A stretch of DNA of 64,000 bases from Chryseobacterium pennae (GTDB lineage Bacteria; Bacteroidota; Bacteroidia; Flavobacteriales; Weeksellaceae). Positions within the stretch are counted from its first letter, which is position 1; the number at the start of each line of letters is the position of its first letter. The stretch covers positions 62,001 to 126,000 of the forward strand of contig NZ_QNVT01000001.1 of assembly GCF_003385515.1 (NCBI RefSeq), written 5' to 3'. Below, piece by piece: positions 52,690 to 62,942 of this stretch. The notes under the pieces were generated by a model. That model searched no databases. It was not told where the DNA came from and saw only the letters and a list, made by a program, of their open reading frames with translations. Made by a program: the position numbers and the translations under genes.

Positions 52690-54684
52690 TTAAAACTTCA
52701 TTCTCTGAATTCTTACGGCATTTAAGATCGCTAGCAAAGCAACACCCACATCAGCAAATACAGCTTCCCACATCGTTGCTAAACCTCCGGCACCCAGTAC
52801 AAGAACTACAGCTTTTACAGCAAAAGCAAGGATAATATTCTGCCAGACAATCTTTTTCGTTTGTTTACCGATATTGATTGCCATTGGGATTTTACTTGGT
52901 TTATCATCCTGAATAACAACATCTGCCGTCTCAATGGTAGCATCACTTCCTAAACCTCCCATCGCGATTCCAACATCACTTAAAGCTACTACCGGAGCAT
53001 CATTCACTCCATCTCCTACGAAAGCTACGGTCTGATTTTTAGCTTTGATCTCTTTTACTTTATTCACTTTATCTTCCGGAAGAAGATCTCCGAATGCATT
53101 ATCAATCCCCAGTTGATCGGCTACATATTTTACTACGGTTCCTTTATCTCCACTCAGCATGGTCGCTTTTACTCCCATTTTGTGAAGATTATCTACCGTT
53201 TCTTTTGCGTCTGCTTTAATACTGTCTGCGATAGTGATATACCCTGCAAATTTTTTATCATACGCAACAGCAATAAGGGTATACACAATATTAGCATGGT
53301 TGATATCATAGCTGATATTGAATTTATCCATTAATTTGAAATTCCCTACCAGAAGTTCTTTACCATTCACTGTCGCCTTTAATCCATGTCCGGCAATTTC
53401 TTCTACATTCTCCATTGGAATGGAATAATTAATATCTCCTACATAATTGTGTATGGCAGTGGCTACAGGGTGTGTACTTTTACTTTCCAACAGGTTAACC
53501 AGCTGCATGATTTCGTCCTTATTAAATTCCGAATTAATACTTACTTCCTGAACTTTGAAAACTCCTTCCGTCATGGTTCCCGTTTTATCCATCACTACAT
53601 TCTGAATTTCTGCAATGCTATCCAGGAAGTTACTTCCTTTAAACAAAATCCCGTTTCTGCTGGCAGCTCCGATTCCTCCAAAGTATCCTAGCGGAATAGA
53701 GATCACCAATGCACAAGGACATGAAATCACAAGGAAGATTAATGCTCTGTACAACCAATCTCTAAACTGGTAATCACCAACAAAGAAATAAGGTAAGAAA
53801 GTAATTCCTATGGCCAGAAATACAACAATTGGGGTGTATACCTTCGCAAATTTTCTGATGAATAATTCAGTAGGAGCTTTTTGGGCGGTTGCATTCTGAA
53901 CCAGCTCCAATATCTTGCTTAATTTACTGTCTTCATAAGCGGTATTTACTTTCACAAGGGCAATACTGTTCATATTAATCATCCCTGCTAATACTACTTC
54001 GCCTCTATTTTTAGTATCCGGTTTACTTTCACCGGTTAAAGCTGCTGTATTGAATGATGCAGAATCTGAAAGCAATTCTCCGTCTAATGCCAGTTTTTCA
54101 CCAGGCTTCAGTTGGATAACATCACCTACTTTGGTTTCTTTAGCTTTTATCGTTTTAGGCTGATTATTTTCCATAATCGTTACCTCATCAGGCCGCTGAT
54201 CTAATAAAGCTTTGATGTTTCCTTTTGCTCTGGTTACCGCCATAGACTGGAATACCTCTCCTACTGCATAAAAAAGCATTACGGCAACCCCTTCAGGATA
54301 TTCTCCGATGGCAAATGCTCCAATAGTCGCAATACTCATCAGAAAGAATTCTGAAAAAACATCTCCTTTGATAATACTTTTATAAGCATCCTTCAATACT
54401 GGAAATCCTACTGGGATATAGGCCGCCAAAAACCAGACTAACCGTACCCATCCTGTAAACCATGCGGGTTTTATATAATTATCAAAAGCAATTCCTAATA
54501 ATAAGATTACAAAAGATATAATCGCCGGAAGAAACATCTGAAAGATCGTCTGATCTCCGGTATCGTGAGAATGACCATGGTCATCATGATCGCGGTCATG
54601 GTTATGCCCATCTCCTTCTGAATGATTATGAGGATGTCCTTTTGTATTTGGTTTTTCTTGGGTTGTACTACAGCATTTTTCCAT
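52690..54684 (-). CDS. P1B-type heavy-metal efflux ATPase (Zn/Cd type)
   Basis: The 664-residue protein has a His/Asp-rich N-terminus (residues 16-42, e.g. HNHDRDHDDHGHSHD) and two Cys at 4-5. Six to eight membrane segments surround the CPC motif at 322-324; the phosphorylation site DKTGT is at 366-370, followed by STHPVATAIH and GDGVNDAPVV. The CPC-based P1B-2 type exports zinc, cadmium or lead. A TGCAAT-N3-ATTGCA dyad lies 38 bp upstream of the start. Confidence 0.92.
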   Translation of the reverse strand: MEKCCSTTQEKPNTKGHPHNHSEGDGHNHDRDHDDHGHSHDTGDQTIFQMFLPAIISFVILLLGIAFDNYIKPAWFTGWVRLVWFLAAYIPVGFPVLKDAYKSIIKGDVFSEFFLMSIATIGAFAIGEYPEGVAVMLFYAVGEVFQSMAVTRAKGNIKALLDQRPDEVTIMENNQPKTIKAKETKVGDVIQLKPGEKLALDGELLSDSASFNTAALTGESKPDTKNRGEVVLAGMINMNSIALVKVNTAYEDSKLSKILELVQNATAQKAPTELFIRKFAKVYTPIVVFLAIGITFLPYFFVGDYQFRDWLYRALIFLVISCPCALVISIPLGYFGGIGAASRNGILFKGSNFLDSIAEIQNVVMDKTGTMTEGVFKVQEVSINSEFNKDEIMQLVNLLESKSTHPVATAIHNYVGDINYSIPMENVEEIAGHGLKATVNGKELLVGNFKLMDKFNISYDINHANIVYTLIAVAYDKKFAGYITIADSIKADAKETVDNLHKMGVKATMLSGDKGTVVKYVADQLGIDNAFGDLLPEDKVNKVKEIKAKNQTVAFVGDGVNDAPVVALSDVGIAMGGLGSDATIETADVVIQDDKPSKIPMAINIGKQTKKIVWQNIILAFAVKAVVLVLGAGGLATMWEAVFADVGVALLAILNAVRIQRMKF

Positions 54685-54721
54685 AACTGATATTTTTATA
54701 CAAATTTAATAGTGAGACTGA

Positions 54722-54736
54722 TGCAATGCTATTGCA
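54722..54736. promoter_or_regulatory. TGCAAT-GCT-ATTGCA operator-like dyad
   Basis: A perfect 6-3-6 inverted repeat lies between the ATPase start and the regulator gene and overlaps the regulator stop codon. The same dyad with a different centre lies at 62880-62894 upstream of the CusA gene. It is likely a Fur-family operator. Confidence 0.75.
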
Positions 54737-55148
54737 AACTTTCAAGACAGTTTTCGCAGATTCCTTTAGCAAAGAGTCTTATTTCATCGATACGGAAATT
54801 CGTTTGGATGTTTTCCGGAAAGGAAATATCTTCTTTACAGGTCGTCTGTTTGCATATTTTACAATAGAAATGGAGATGCCAGTCTTTATGTGTTTTTTCA
54901 TCACAATCATCCTCACACAATTTGTATTTTGTAGTGGTATTTTCCTGGATGCTGTGAACGATTCCTTTTTCTTCAAACGTTTTTAATGTTCTGTAAATGG
55001 TAATTCTATCAGCATTATCAAAATGATTTTCTATTTCTGAAAGAGACAATGCTGCATCCTGAGAACTCAAAAAATCATACACCAAAATCCTCATACTGGT
55101 AGGTTTGGTATTTTTATCGATGAGTTTACTCTCTATATCTTTTTTCAT
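54729..55148 (-). CDS. Fur-family metal-responsive regulator
   Basis: The 139-residue protein has a winged helix at about residues 10-75 (LSLSEIENHFDNADRITIYRTLKTFEEKGIV) and a metal region with DWHLHFYCKICKQTTCKED and ICENCLES, giving two Cys pairs for a structural zinc. The ATG at 55148 is used; a TTG start at 55157 is possible. It lies in line with CDF (18 bp upstream) and ATPase genes. It could be a Zur-type regulator; the sensed metal is not fixed by the sequence. Confidence 0.87.
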   Translation of the reverse strand: MKKDIESKLIDKNTKPTSMRILVYDFLSSQDAALSLSEIENHFDNADRITIYRTLKTFEEKGIVHSIQENTTTKYKLCEDDCDEKTHKDWHLHFYCKICKQTTCKEDISFPENIQTNFRIDEIRLFAKGICENCLESLQ

Positions 55149-55166
55149 TGGTAACAATTTAATTTT

Positions 55167-56072
55167 TTACAGATGGACTTCATTTTCTTCGTATCCTTCT
55201 TCTTCAATCTGAAAAGTAGTGTGACTGATTTTAAAATTTTGAGTCGTTTTATCCGTTAATGTTTTCAACAGCTGATTCTGGCTAGCCTCTTCATCTTTTA
55301 CAATGTGGGCACTCATAGCATTCACACTTGAGGTAAGAGACCATACATGGAGATCATGAACATTTTTTACCCCCTGGGTCTGCTCCAGCGATGTACGCAG
55401 CTCCTGAATGTCTACATCTTTTGGAGTCCCTTCCAGCAAAATATGAACGGCTTCCATCAGTAATTTCCATGTTCTTGGAAAAATCAATAATCCAATAGCA
55501 GCAGAAATCAAAGGGTCAGCATAATACCAACCTGTTGTCAACATAATAACTCCGGCTATCATTACACCAACGGAAGTAAGCATATCTGAAAGCACTTCGA
55601 AATAAGCACCTTTCATATTCAGACTGGCTTCCGAATCTTTTCTTAAAATCATTAAACCAACAACATTAACCAATAATCCGATTCCGGCCACAATCAGCAT
55701 GGATGTACTTTGTACTTCCGGTGGATCCTGAAAACGTTTGTAAGCTTCAATTAAAACATATATTGATATTCCCAATAAAACAACAGCATTAATGACCGCT
55801 GCTAATATTTCAGTGCGATAATATCCGTATGTTTTGGAGGGATCTGCTTTTCTCTCTCCAATTTTTATGGCAATAAAGGCCAAAAGCAATCCTACCACGT
55901 CTGTCAGCATGTGTGCTGCATCTGCTAATAAAGCAAGGCTATTGGTAACAATTCCTCCTATTACTTCAGCAATAAGGTAAGTACCGCTTAAAGCAAGTAC
56001 AATCAGCAGGTTCTTTTTATGCTTACTGGCTGCGGAGGTTGTTTGTATCTGTGTTTTTGTTTCTTCCATCAT
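55167..56072 (-). CDS. CDF-family cation diffusion transporter (CzcD-like)
   Basis: The 301-residue protein has six membrane segments with the CDF metal site LLADAAHMLTDVVGLLLAF in TM2 and YFEVLSDMLTSVGV in TM5, then a C-terminal domain with VKNVHDLHVWSL and HIVKDEEAS. It exchanges Zn/Cd/Co for protons. It is 18 bp from the regulator gene. Confidence 0.9.
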   Translation of the reverse strand: MMEETKTQIQTTSAASKHKKNLLIVLALSGTYLIAEVIGGIVTNSLALLADAAHMLTDVVGLLLAFIAIKIGERKADPSKTYGYYRTEILAAVINAVVLLGISIYVLIEAYKRFQDPPEVQSTSMLIVAGIGLLVNVVGLMILRKDSEASLNMKGAYFEVLSDMLTSVGVMIAGVIMLTTGWYYADPLISAAIGLLIFPRTWKLLMEAVHILLEGTPKDVDIQELRTSLEQTQGVKNVHDLHVWSLTSSVNAMSAHIVKDEEASQNQLLKTLTDKTTQNFKISHTTFQIEEEGYEENEVHL

Positions 56073-56090
56073 TGTAAGTACGGTTTTTAA

Positions 56091-56972
56091 CTACATTTCA
56101 TAATAGGATGTATTTTCTTTTTTTAAAGGAACGTCTTGTTCACCAATCATTTGCCTGATATTGATCTCAATGGTTTGAGCCAAAGAAGTCATAGGAGTAT
56201 CCACCGGTGTATTTTCAAATGGATCCTGCATAATAATTGATGTTTTTTCAATGGTAATGAATACAATCGGAATCAGAAAAGTAATTCCTATTTCTACTGC
56301 TAACTGCGAGTCATCCAATCCAAAAGGAAGTATTGCAGCAAATACATAGATCAAAATATGAACTAAAACACTGTAAGATCTTGGAAATACCGTATTTTTA
56401 AGTCTTTCACATTTCCCCATGCTGTCGCACAGCCTGGTGATCATATCGTTCAGCTGCATCTGTTGAAAATCTGTGATCCCTTTAGCAGCCGCCACTTCTT
56501 TCAATTGTCTGGAATGCGCATCCAAAAGAGCATTGGGGATATTGAGAGCGCTGATATTATTTTCTTTAAGATACTGTTGTACTCTTTCAGAAAGGGGTTG
56601 CTTTCTCAACGATTCTCCCAGGGCATAGGTCCAAATAATCTGTCTTTCTGCAAAGTCTTTAATGATTTTATCTTCTCCAGCAGGCATAAATTGGATAATC
56701 AGCCTTACCAAAGATCGGGAATCATTAACGATGGCTCCCCAAACTGTTCTGGCTTCCCACCATCTTTCATATGATTGGGAAATCCGGAAAGCAAGGAGCA
56801 ATGATACTGCAGTACCCAACAATGCAGGAATGTTTAATGGAAGGGAAATTTTCCTGAACCATGGAAGCATATCCAAAAGCCCTATAGTGACTGCAAATAT
56901 ACCGATGAACAGAATCTGATTTTGGATTCCGCGAAGGAAATATCCGATTGATATTCTTTTGTTTAATAGCAT
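56091..56972 (-). CDS. bestrophin-like (UPF0187/YneE) membrane protein
   Basis: The 293-residue protein has N-terminal membrane segments (RKISLPLNIPALLGTAVSLLLAF), the family motif FRISQSYERWWEAR followed by GAIVNDSR, a TM near IYVFAAILPFGL and a C-terminal ITFLIPIVFITIEKTSIIMQDPFEN. Bacterial bestrophins form ion channels; physiological role here is unclear. It lies 18 bp before the CDF gene on the same strand. Confidence 0.83.
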   Translation of the reverse strand: MLLNKRISIGYFLRGIQNQILFIGIFAVTIGLLDMLPWFRKISLPLNIPALLGTAVSLLLAFRISQSYERWWEARTVWGAIVNDSRSLVRLIIQFMPAGEDKIIKDFAERQIIWTYALGESLRKQPLSERVQQYLKENNISALNIPNALLDAHSRQLKEVAAAKGITDFQQMQLNDMITRLCDSMGKCERLKNTVFPRSYSVLVHILIYVFAAILPFGLDDSQLAVEIGITFLIPIVFITIEKTSIIMQDPFENTPVDTPMTSLAQTIEINIRQMIGEQDVPLKKENTSYYEM

Positions 56973-57113
56973 AGTAGAATCATTTATTAAAATACTGTAA
57001 GATGATCTTTACTTCCTACCAGCTTTTTATACTTCCATCAACTATTTCGTAAACAGTTCTAATATAAGCATAAAAATTGATATTCAGCTGATTCCTACCA
57101 CATTCATTACTAC

Positions 57114-58352
57114 TTATTCATGCTCTCCTGAATTCACAAGTTTAGCATTTACAAAGAAGGCTCCTTTGACTACAATTTTGGCGTCAGCAGGAATTTGACC
57201 GATAGGAGTAATCGCCGTATATCCCATATCTGATGTTCCTTTCATCACTTCTATTTTTTCAAAATTGATTGTTTTAGGATGAGGCTTTCCTTTTTCTTCA
57301 TGTTCTTCTTCCGGTTTTTTATCGGTTTGAACGAAAACATAATATTTGCTGTCTGCTTCTACAATCGCTGAGGTAGGAACAGCCGGTGTTGTACTTTTAT
57401 CAAGACTTACGATACCCGTAATATTCATTCCGTCAATTAACCCTGCTTTATTTCCGATCACCTCGCAATGCATAGAAATAGTTTTACTCTCATTTTCAAA
57501 TGAAGATCCTATACTGTAGATTCTTGCATCGTATTCCGTTTCCGGATTGTTAGTCAGATTAAAGTGAACAATCTGTCCTACCCTCATTTTCGGAAGGTCT
57601 TTTTCAAAAATCTGAAGATCCAGGTGAATAGAGCCATTATCAATCACAGTAGCCACAGGAGAAGAAATATCTACATAACTTCCGATCTGTGCTGTAATTC
57701 CACTGATGGTTCCACTGATAGGAGCGGTGATCACCAAACCTGATCTCATATTTCCGTTATTGACACTTTCCGGGTTTATTCCCATCATCTGAAGTTGTTT
57801 TAGAAGAGAAGCTTTTTTAGTTCTTAAGGTATTCAATTCAGCATCGGCACTTTGTAAATTTTTCTTTGCCCCTGCGTCATTATTAAAAAGTTCTTTTTGC
57901 CTTCTGTATTCCTGCTCGGCATAGGTTATTCTGCTGTTTGTTGTCAGATAATCTTCCTGAAGACGAACATATTCCGGATTGGCAATCGTAGCAATTACTT
58001 GTCCTTTTTTTACAATACTTCCTACCTGGATATTTATTGTTTTAATAATCCCACCATATAAAGAGGTAATTGTCGCTTTATTACTGTTCGGGACACTTAA
58101 TAGTCCGTTTGCTTTGATGGTGGAAGTAAGCTCTTTCATTTCTACAGATCCAATGGCCACTCCAACTGATTTCATTTGTTCTTCAGTGAGTGCCGCAATG
58201 GTTGCAGGAGCTTCTTCTTTCTGATTGGTCTTCTGTTCTGTCTTTTCGGGAGCTTTTTCAGCATTTTTTTCAGTTGAAGATTCTTTCTTTCCACAACTTA
58301 TGATGAACAGGGAAATAAGAACAAGAGCTATGATATTATATTTGAGTTTCAT
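57114..58352 (-). CDS. RND efflux adaptor lipoprotein (CusB/CzcB type)
   Basis: The 412-residue protein has a lipobox (LISLFIISC) and membrane-fusion architecture: barrel-sandwich part GIIKTINIQVGSIVKKGQVIATI, a helical hairpin (TYAEQEYRRQKELFNNDAG), the second lipoyl half VITAPISGTISGITAQIGSYV and a His/Glu-rich loop near residue 365 (EEEHEEKGKPH). The ATG at 58352 is the signal start. It pairs with the upstream CusA-TolC fusion. Confidence 0.88.
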   Translation of the reverse strand: MKLKYNIIALVLISLFIISCGKKESSTEKNAEKAPEKTEQKTNQKEEAPATIAALTEEQMKSVGVAIGSVEMKELTSTIKANGLLSVPNSNKATITSLYGGIIKTINIQVGSIVKKGQVIATIANPEYVRLQEDYLTTNSRITYAEQEYRRQKELFNNDAGAKKNLQSADAELNTLRTKKASLLKQLQMMGINPESVNNGNMRSGLVITAPISGTISGITAQIGSYVDISSPVATVIDNGSIHLDLQIFEKDLPKMRVGQIVHFNLTNNPETEYDARIYSIGSSFENESKTISMHCEVIGNKAGLIDGMNITGIVSLDKSTTPAVPTSAIVEADSKYYVFVQTDKKPEEEHEEKGKPHPKTINFEKIEVMKGTSDMGYTAITPIGQIPADAKIVVKGAFFVNAKLVNSGEHE

Positions 58353-58443
58353 ATGCGCATATTTATTTTTTATAAGATCGTATACCAGCGTTACTTTCAT
58401 AGGGATTGGTCTACCGGAAAATGTTGTGAATAGCGATTTCATA

Positions 58444-61400
58444 TTATTTATTAATGATTGAATTAATGGTTACTACAGCTTGATTAACTTGTTGGATTGA
58501 CTCCAGATATTTTAACTGAATATTGGTTGCAGTTTGCAAAGCAAAAAGATATTCCACGTAAGATATTTCTCCCGTTTTATATCCTAATTGCGCTGCATTT
58601 ACAATCTTTTCAGCATTGGGTATCGCCTGATTGGTATAATAATCATACTGCTGAATATCCTGCTGATACTGACTGAATGCATTTTCCAACTGTGTGGCAA
58701 GCTGCTTTTGCTGCATTTTTGCATTCGTTTCAGCCACCTGTTTTTCATATTCCAGTGCCTGAATCCTTGCTTTGGTAGCTCCAAACGTCAAAGGAATACC
58801 TACTCCTATTGTCGCTGCATTGAAGCGATTTGAACTTCCATAATACCTTTCCTGCCCATTGACTGTCTGAAAACCAATTAAGGACTGATTCGTATATCTT
58901 AAGCTGAAATCAGGCAGTCCTAAAGATTTTTCAACCTTTTTATTCTTCTCCGCAATTTCCATATCCTGGTAAAAAGCTCTTACAGAAGGATTGTTAGCTA
59001 CCACTGCACTATCCAAAACATTGTCTACTTTCAGAGGTTCATAGTTTTGATTGAAAGGAACCTCAAAGTCTTCTGAAGTATTTAAAATGGTTTTTAAACT
59101 CTTATAAGCGTTATTTAAATATACCTCATTCTGTCTTAGCAACAGATCAATTTCTCCTTTTTGTGTTTCTGCTGTATTTATTTCGATTTTTTTAATATCA
59201 CCTGCTTTAAATCTTACGGTTGCAATTCTGATAAAATCATCATACACCTTGTCAAGACTTGTCAGCTGTGCTTTATTAAACTGAAGATATTCAATCTGAT
59301 AATAATAAGTACGCACCTGTCTGATCAGTTCATTTGCTGTTATCTCTTTATCAATCTGCTTACTTTTAATATTCTCATTGATCAAATCCTTTTTTGCTTT
59401 AAAGAGTGTTGGAAAAGGAATACTTTGAGAAATGGCAAATGACTGATCAAAATTCCGGCTGTTGTATTGTCCCAACTGAGCTTCTACATTTAGCTTTGGA
59501 AGTTCCTTAGATGTTGGTCTTAATGCTTCGGCTGATTTTATACTTAAATCTTTTGATTTTAAAACTAAATTATTATCTATGGCCATCTGTACTGCCTGTT
59601 CTGCGGACATCTGTCTGGATTGAGCTTTAAAAGTCTGCCCCATCATCATTAATCCTAAAACAAGAACGACCGTAAGAGTTCCCGTATTATTGTTTTTTCT
59701 TTTCAAAATCTTTGTGTTAAAAATAATATACAGCATCGGCAGTACAAACAAGGTAAGAAAGGTTGCGGATACCAGTCCACCAATTACCACTGTTGCCAAA
59801 GGCTTCTGAACTTCTGCTCCCGCTCCTGTGGAAATTGCCATCGGCAAAAATCCTAATGAAGCTACTGTAGCAGTCATTAAAACAGGTCTTAATCTACTTT
59901 TTGTCCCTTCATATACCCGTTTCAAAAGATCGGTCTCTCCATCTTTTTCAAGTTGGTTGAAAGTTCCTATCAAAACGATTCCATTCAGTACAGCTACTCC
60001 AAAGAGCGCGATAAACCCGATTCCGGCACTGATACTGAAAGGCATATCTCTCAGAAGAAGGGCAAATACGCCCCCGATAGCACTCATTGGGATTGCTGTA
60101 AAGATCAATCCTGCCTGTTTTAATGAGCGGAATGTGAAATACAACAGCATAAATATCAGGAGTAAAGATACCGGAACAGCAATCATCAAACGTTTGCTGG
60201 CTTCCTGTAAATTTTCAAATGCTCCCCCATACGTAAAGTAATATCCGGAAGGCAGCTTGATCTCTTTATCCAATTTTGCCTGAATATCTTTCACCACACT
60301 TTCTACGTCACGGCCTTTTACATTAAATCCAATAACAATTCTACGTTTTCCCTGTTCACGGCTTATTTGAGCAGGGCCCAGTTTATAGCTGACATTAGCA
60401 ACCTGTGATAACGGAATCTGAGCTCCTGTAGCGGTGGTAATCATTAAATTATTAACATCTGCAATATCGGATCTGTGAAGGCTGTCCAAACGAACTACCA
60501 AATCAAAACGTCTTTCATTTTCAAATACCTGTCCGGCAGCTTTTCCTGCGAAGGCAGTACTTACCGCATTGTTAACGTCTTCAATATTTAATCCGTAGTT
60601 GGCAATTCTTGTTCTGTCATATTGCACATTGATTTGAGGTAAACCACTTACTCTTTCAATCTGAGGGGCAGTAGCACCATCAACAGACTGAATCACTCTT
60701 CCTACTTTGTCAGCATATACCGCCAGTGAATCAAGATTTTCTCCAAAAATCTTCACGGCAACATCCTGTCTGATCCCTGTCATCAATTCATTGAAACGCA
60801 TCTGGATAGGTTGATTCTTCTCAAAAAACACACCCGGAATAGCTTCTAATTTTTCACTGATTTCATCTCCCAGTTCATTGTAGGATTTTTTGGTTTTCCA
60901 TTCACTTTGCGGCTTCAATACTACGATCATATCGGTAGCCTCAGGTGGCATCGGATCTGTAGGAACCTCAGCTGAACCTGTTTTTCCTACTACCATTTTT
61001 ACCTCATCAAATTGTTTGATAATTCTGGAAGCCTGCATTGAGGTTTCTATACTCTGGCTCAGAGAGCTTCCCTGAGGAAGAATGCAGTGGAACGCAAAGT
61101 CACCTTCCTGCAACTGTGGAATAAACTCTCCACCCATCCCTTTAAAGATGAAAGCTGCAATGACAAAAATGGCAACAGTTGCTGAAACAATAATATATTT
61201 TATTTTAATAGCTTTCTGTAATAAAGGCTGATATACCTTCTGGATTGCATTCATCATTTTATCTGAAAGTGTCTCTTTATGGGAAATCTTTTTAGATAGA
61301 AACAATGCACTCATCATCGGAATATACGTGATAGACAATATGGTGGCTCCAATGATGGCAAAACCTACTGTTTTAGCCATTGGAGTAAACATTTTTCCTT

Positions 61401-62805
61401 CCACACCTGCCAGTGTAAGAATCGGAACATATACAATCAGGATGATAATCTGCCCGAATATGGCACTGTTCATCATTTTGGAAGCTGCACTTCCTACTTC
61501 CTGATCCATTTGAATCTGGGTGAGCACTCCTTTATTTTTATTGTGTAATAAATGAAGTGTGGCTTCAACGATAATTACAGCCCCATCAACAATAAGTCCA
61601 AAGTCTATGGCTCCTAAACTCATCAGGTTGGCACTTACCCCGAAAACATTCATCATTCCCAATGCAAATAACAAGGAAAGTGGAATGGCGGAGGCTACGA
61701 TAAGTCCTGCTCTCAGGTTCCCAAGAAAGACAACCAGTACGAAAATAACGATTAAAGCTCCTTCCATCAGGTTCTTTTCTACCGTGCTGATCGCTCTGCT
61801 TACCAGATCTGTTCTATCAAGGAATGGCTCAATCACCACGTCATCCGGAAGAGATTTCTGAATGGTAGGAATCTTTGCTTTAACACTTTCCACAACCTCA
61901 TTACTGTTGGCTCCCTTCAACATCATGACCACTCCCCCAACAGCATCTACTTTCCCATTGTACGTTAATGCTCCGTATCGAACTGCGCTTCCCAGACGTA
62001 CATCTGCAACGTCTTTTACAAAAATAGGAACACTTCCTGTTTCATTTTTTACGGCTATATTTTTTATATCTTCCAGAGATGACACCAATCCGATACCCCG
62101 GATAAAGTAAGCATTAGGCTTTTTATCAATATAGGCCCCTCCGGTATTTTGATTATTTTTTTCAAGTGCCGTGAATAAGTCGCTAATACTGATTCCCATC
62201 GCTTTCAAACGGTTGGGATCTATGGCAACTTCATATTGCTTTAACTCTCCCCCGAAACTGTTGATCTCAGCAACCCCCGGTGTTCCGTTAAGTTGTCTTC
62301 TGACAATCCAGTCCTGCATGGTTCGTAGTTCTTTAGCATTGTATTTTTTTTCACTTCCTTTTTTAGGGTGAAGAATATACTGATAGACCTCTCCCAGCCC
62401 TGTACTTACAGGAGCCAGCTCAGGAGTTCCCACTCCTTTAGGGATTTCTTCTACTGCGCTTTTTAGTTGCTCACTGATCAACTGTCTTGCGAAATACACG
62501 TTGACCTCTTCTTTAAATACTACGGTAATTACAGAAAGTCCGAATCTTGAGATACTTCTTGTCTCCTGAATGCCAGGAACATTGGCAATACTTTGTTCTA
62601 TCGGGAAGGTTACCAGCTGCTCCACTTCCTGCCCTGCCAATGTAGGACATACAGTAATGATCTGTACCTGGTTGTTGGTAATATCCGGCACAGCATCTAC
62701 CGGAAGCTTGGTGGCACTCCAAACTCCCCAGATGATCCATACTAAGGTCATAAGACCAATGATCATCTTATTTTTGATACTAAATTTTATTATTTTATCT
62801 AACAC
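58444..62805 (-). CDS. CusA/CzcA RND pump fused to a TolC-like channel
   Basis: The 1453-residue protein has a complete heavy-metal RND pump (about 1-1040) with IDFGLIVDGAVIIVEA in TM4 (proton-relay Asp), large periplasmic loops and a second TM bundle ending near ILKRKN. It continues with a signal-like segment (VVLVLGLMMMGQTFKAQ) and a TolC/OEP domain (about 1060-1453) with AVQMAIDNNLVLKSK and LALQTATNIQLKYLESI. Such pump-channel fusions occur in Bacteroidetes; the second signal segment implies processing or an inner-to-outer-membrane tether. It exports divalent or monovalent metal ions. Confidence 0.9.
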   Translation of the reverse strand: MLDKIIKFSIKNKMIIGLMTLVWIIWGVWSATKLPVDAVPDITNNQVQIITVCPTLAGQEVEQLVTFPIEQSIANVPGIQETRSISRFGLSVITVVFKEEVNVYFARQLISEQLKSAVEEIPKGVGTPELAPVSTGLGEVYQYILHPKKGSEKKYNAKELRTMQDWIVRRQLNGTPGVAEINSFGGELKQYEVAIDPNRLKAMGISISDLFTALEKNNQNTGGAYIDKKPNAYFIRGIGLVSSLEDIKNIAVKNETGSVPIFVKDVADVRLGSAVRYGALTYNGKVDAVGGVVMMLKGANSNEVVESVKAKIPTIQKSLPDDVVIEPFLDRTDLVSRAISTVEKNLMEGALIVIFVLVVFLGNLRAGLIVASAIPLSLLFALGMMNVFGVSANLMSLGAIDFGLIVDGAVIIVEATLHLLHNKNKGVLTQIQMDQEVGSAASKMMNSAIFGQIIILIVYVPILTLAGVEGKMFTPMAKTVGFAIIGATILSITYIPMMSALFLSKKISHKETLSDKMMNAIQKVYQPLLQKAIKIKYIIVSATVAIFVIAAFIFKGMGGEFIPQLQEGDFAFHCILPQGSSLSQSIETSMQASRIIKQFDEVKMVVGKTGSAEVPTDPMPPEATDMIVVLKPQSEWKTKKSYNELGDEISEKLEAIPGVFFEKNQPIQMRFNELMTGIRQDVAVKIFGENLDSLAVYADKVGRVIQSVDGATAPQIERVSGLPQINVQYDRTRIANYGLNIEDVNNAVSTAFAGKAAGQVFENERRFDLVVRLDSLHRSDIADVNNLMITTATGAQIPLSQVANVSYKLGPAQISREQGKRRIVIGFNVKGRDVESVVKDIQAKLDKEIKLPSGYYFTYGGAFENLQEASKRLMIAVPVSLLLIFMLLYFTFRSLKQAGLIFTAIPMSAIGGVFALLLRDMPFSISAGIGFIALFGVAVLNGIVLIGTFNQLEKDGETDLLKRVYEGTKSRLRPVLMTATVASLGFLPMAISTGAGAEVQKPLATVVIGGLVSATFLTLFVLPMLYIIFNTKILKRKNNNTGTLTVVLVLGLMMMGQTFKAQSRQMSAEQAVQMAIDNNLVLKSKDLSIKSAEALRPTSKELPKLNVEAQLGQYNSRNFDQSFAISQSIPFPTLFKAKKDLINENIKSKQIDKEITANELIRQVRTYYYQIEYLQFNKAQLTSLDKVYDDFIRIATVRFKAGDIKKIEINTAETQKGEIDLLLRQNEVYLNNAYKSLKTILNTSEDFEVPFNQNYEPLKVDNVLDSAVVANNPSVRAFYQDMEIAEKNKKVEKSLGLPDFSLRYTNQSLIGFQTVNGQERYYGSSNRFNAATIGVGIPLTFGATKARIQALEYEKQVAETNAKMQQKQLATQLENAFSQYQQDIQQYDYYTNQAIPNAEKIVNAAQLGYKTGEISYVEYLFALQTATNIQLKYLESIQQVNQAVVTINSIINK

Positions 62806-62879
62806 GATTTTTATTTAATTTTATTGAAAATATAGGCGTACAGTATAGAATACTGCAGCAAAAATATCATGAAAACCTC

Positions 62880-62894
62880 TGCAATGATATTGCA
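62880..62894. promoter_or_regulatory. TGCAAT-GAT-ATTGCA operator-like dyad
   Basis: A perfect 6-3-6 dyad lies 75 bp upstream of the CusA start, followed by AAGTTTCAAGCAG; the copy at 54722 is followed by AACTTTCAAGACAG. The conserved flank extends the similarity beyond the dyad and supports a shared regulator. Confidence 0.75.
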
Positions 62895-62942
62895 AAGTTT
62901 CAAGCAGATTTAGAAAGCATAACTTTCTAACAGTCAATAAAA

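Noticed and set aside
59828..60241. Plus-strand open frames inside the CusA-TolC gene and other large genes
   Set aside because: They are shadows of the real minus-strand frames with unlikely protein composition and no start signals.
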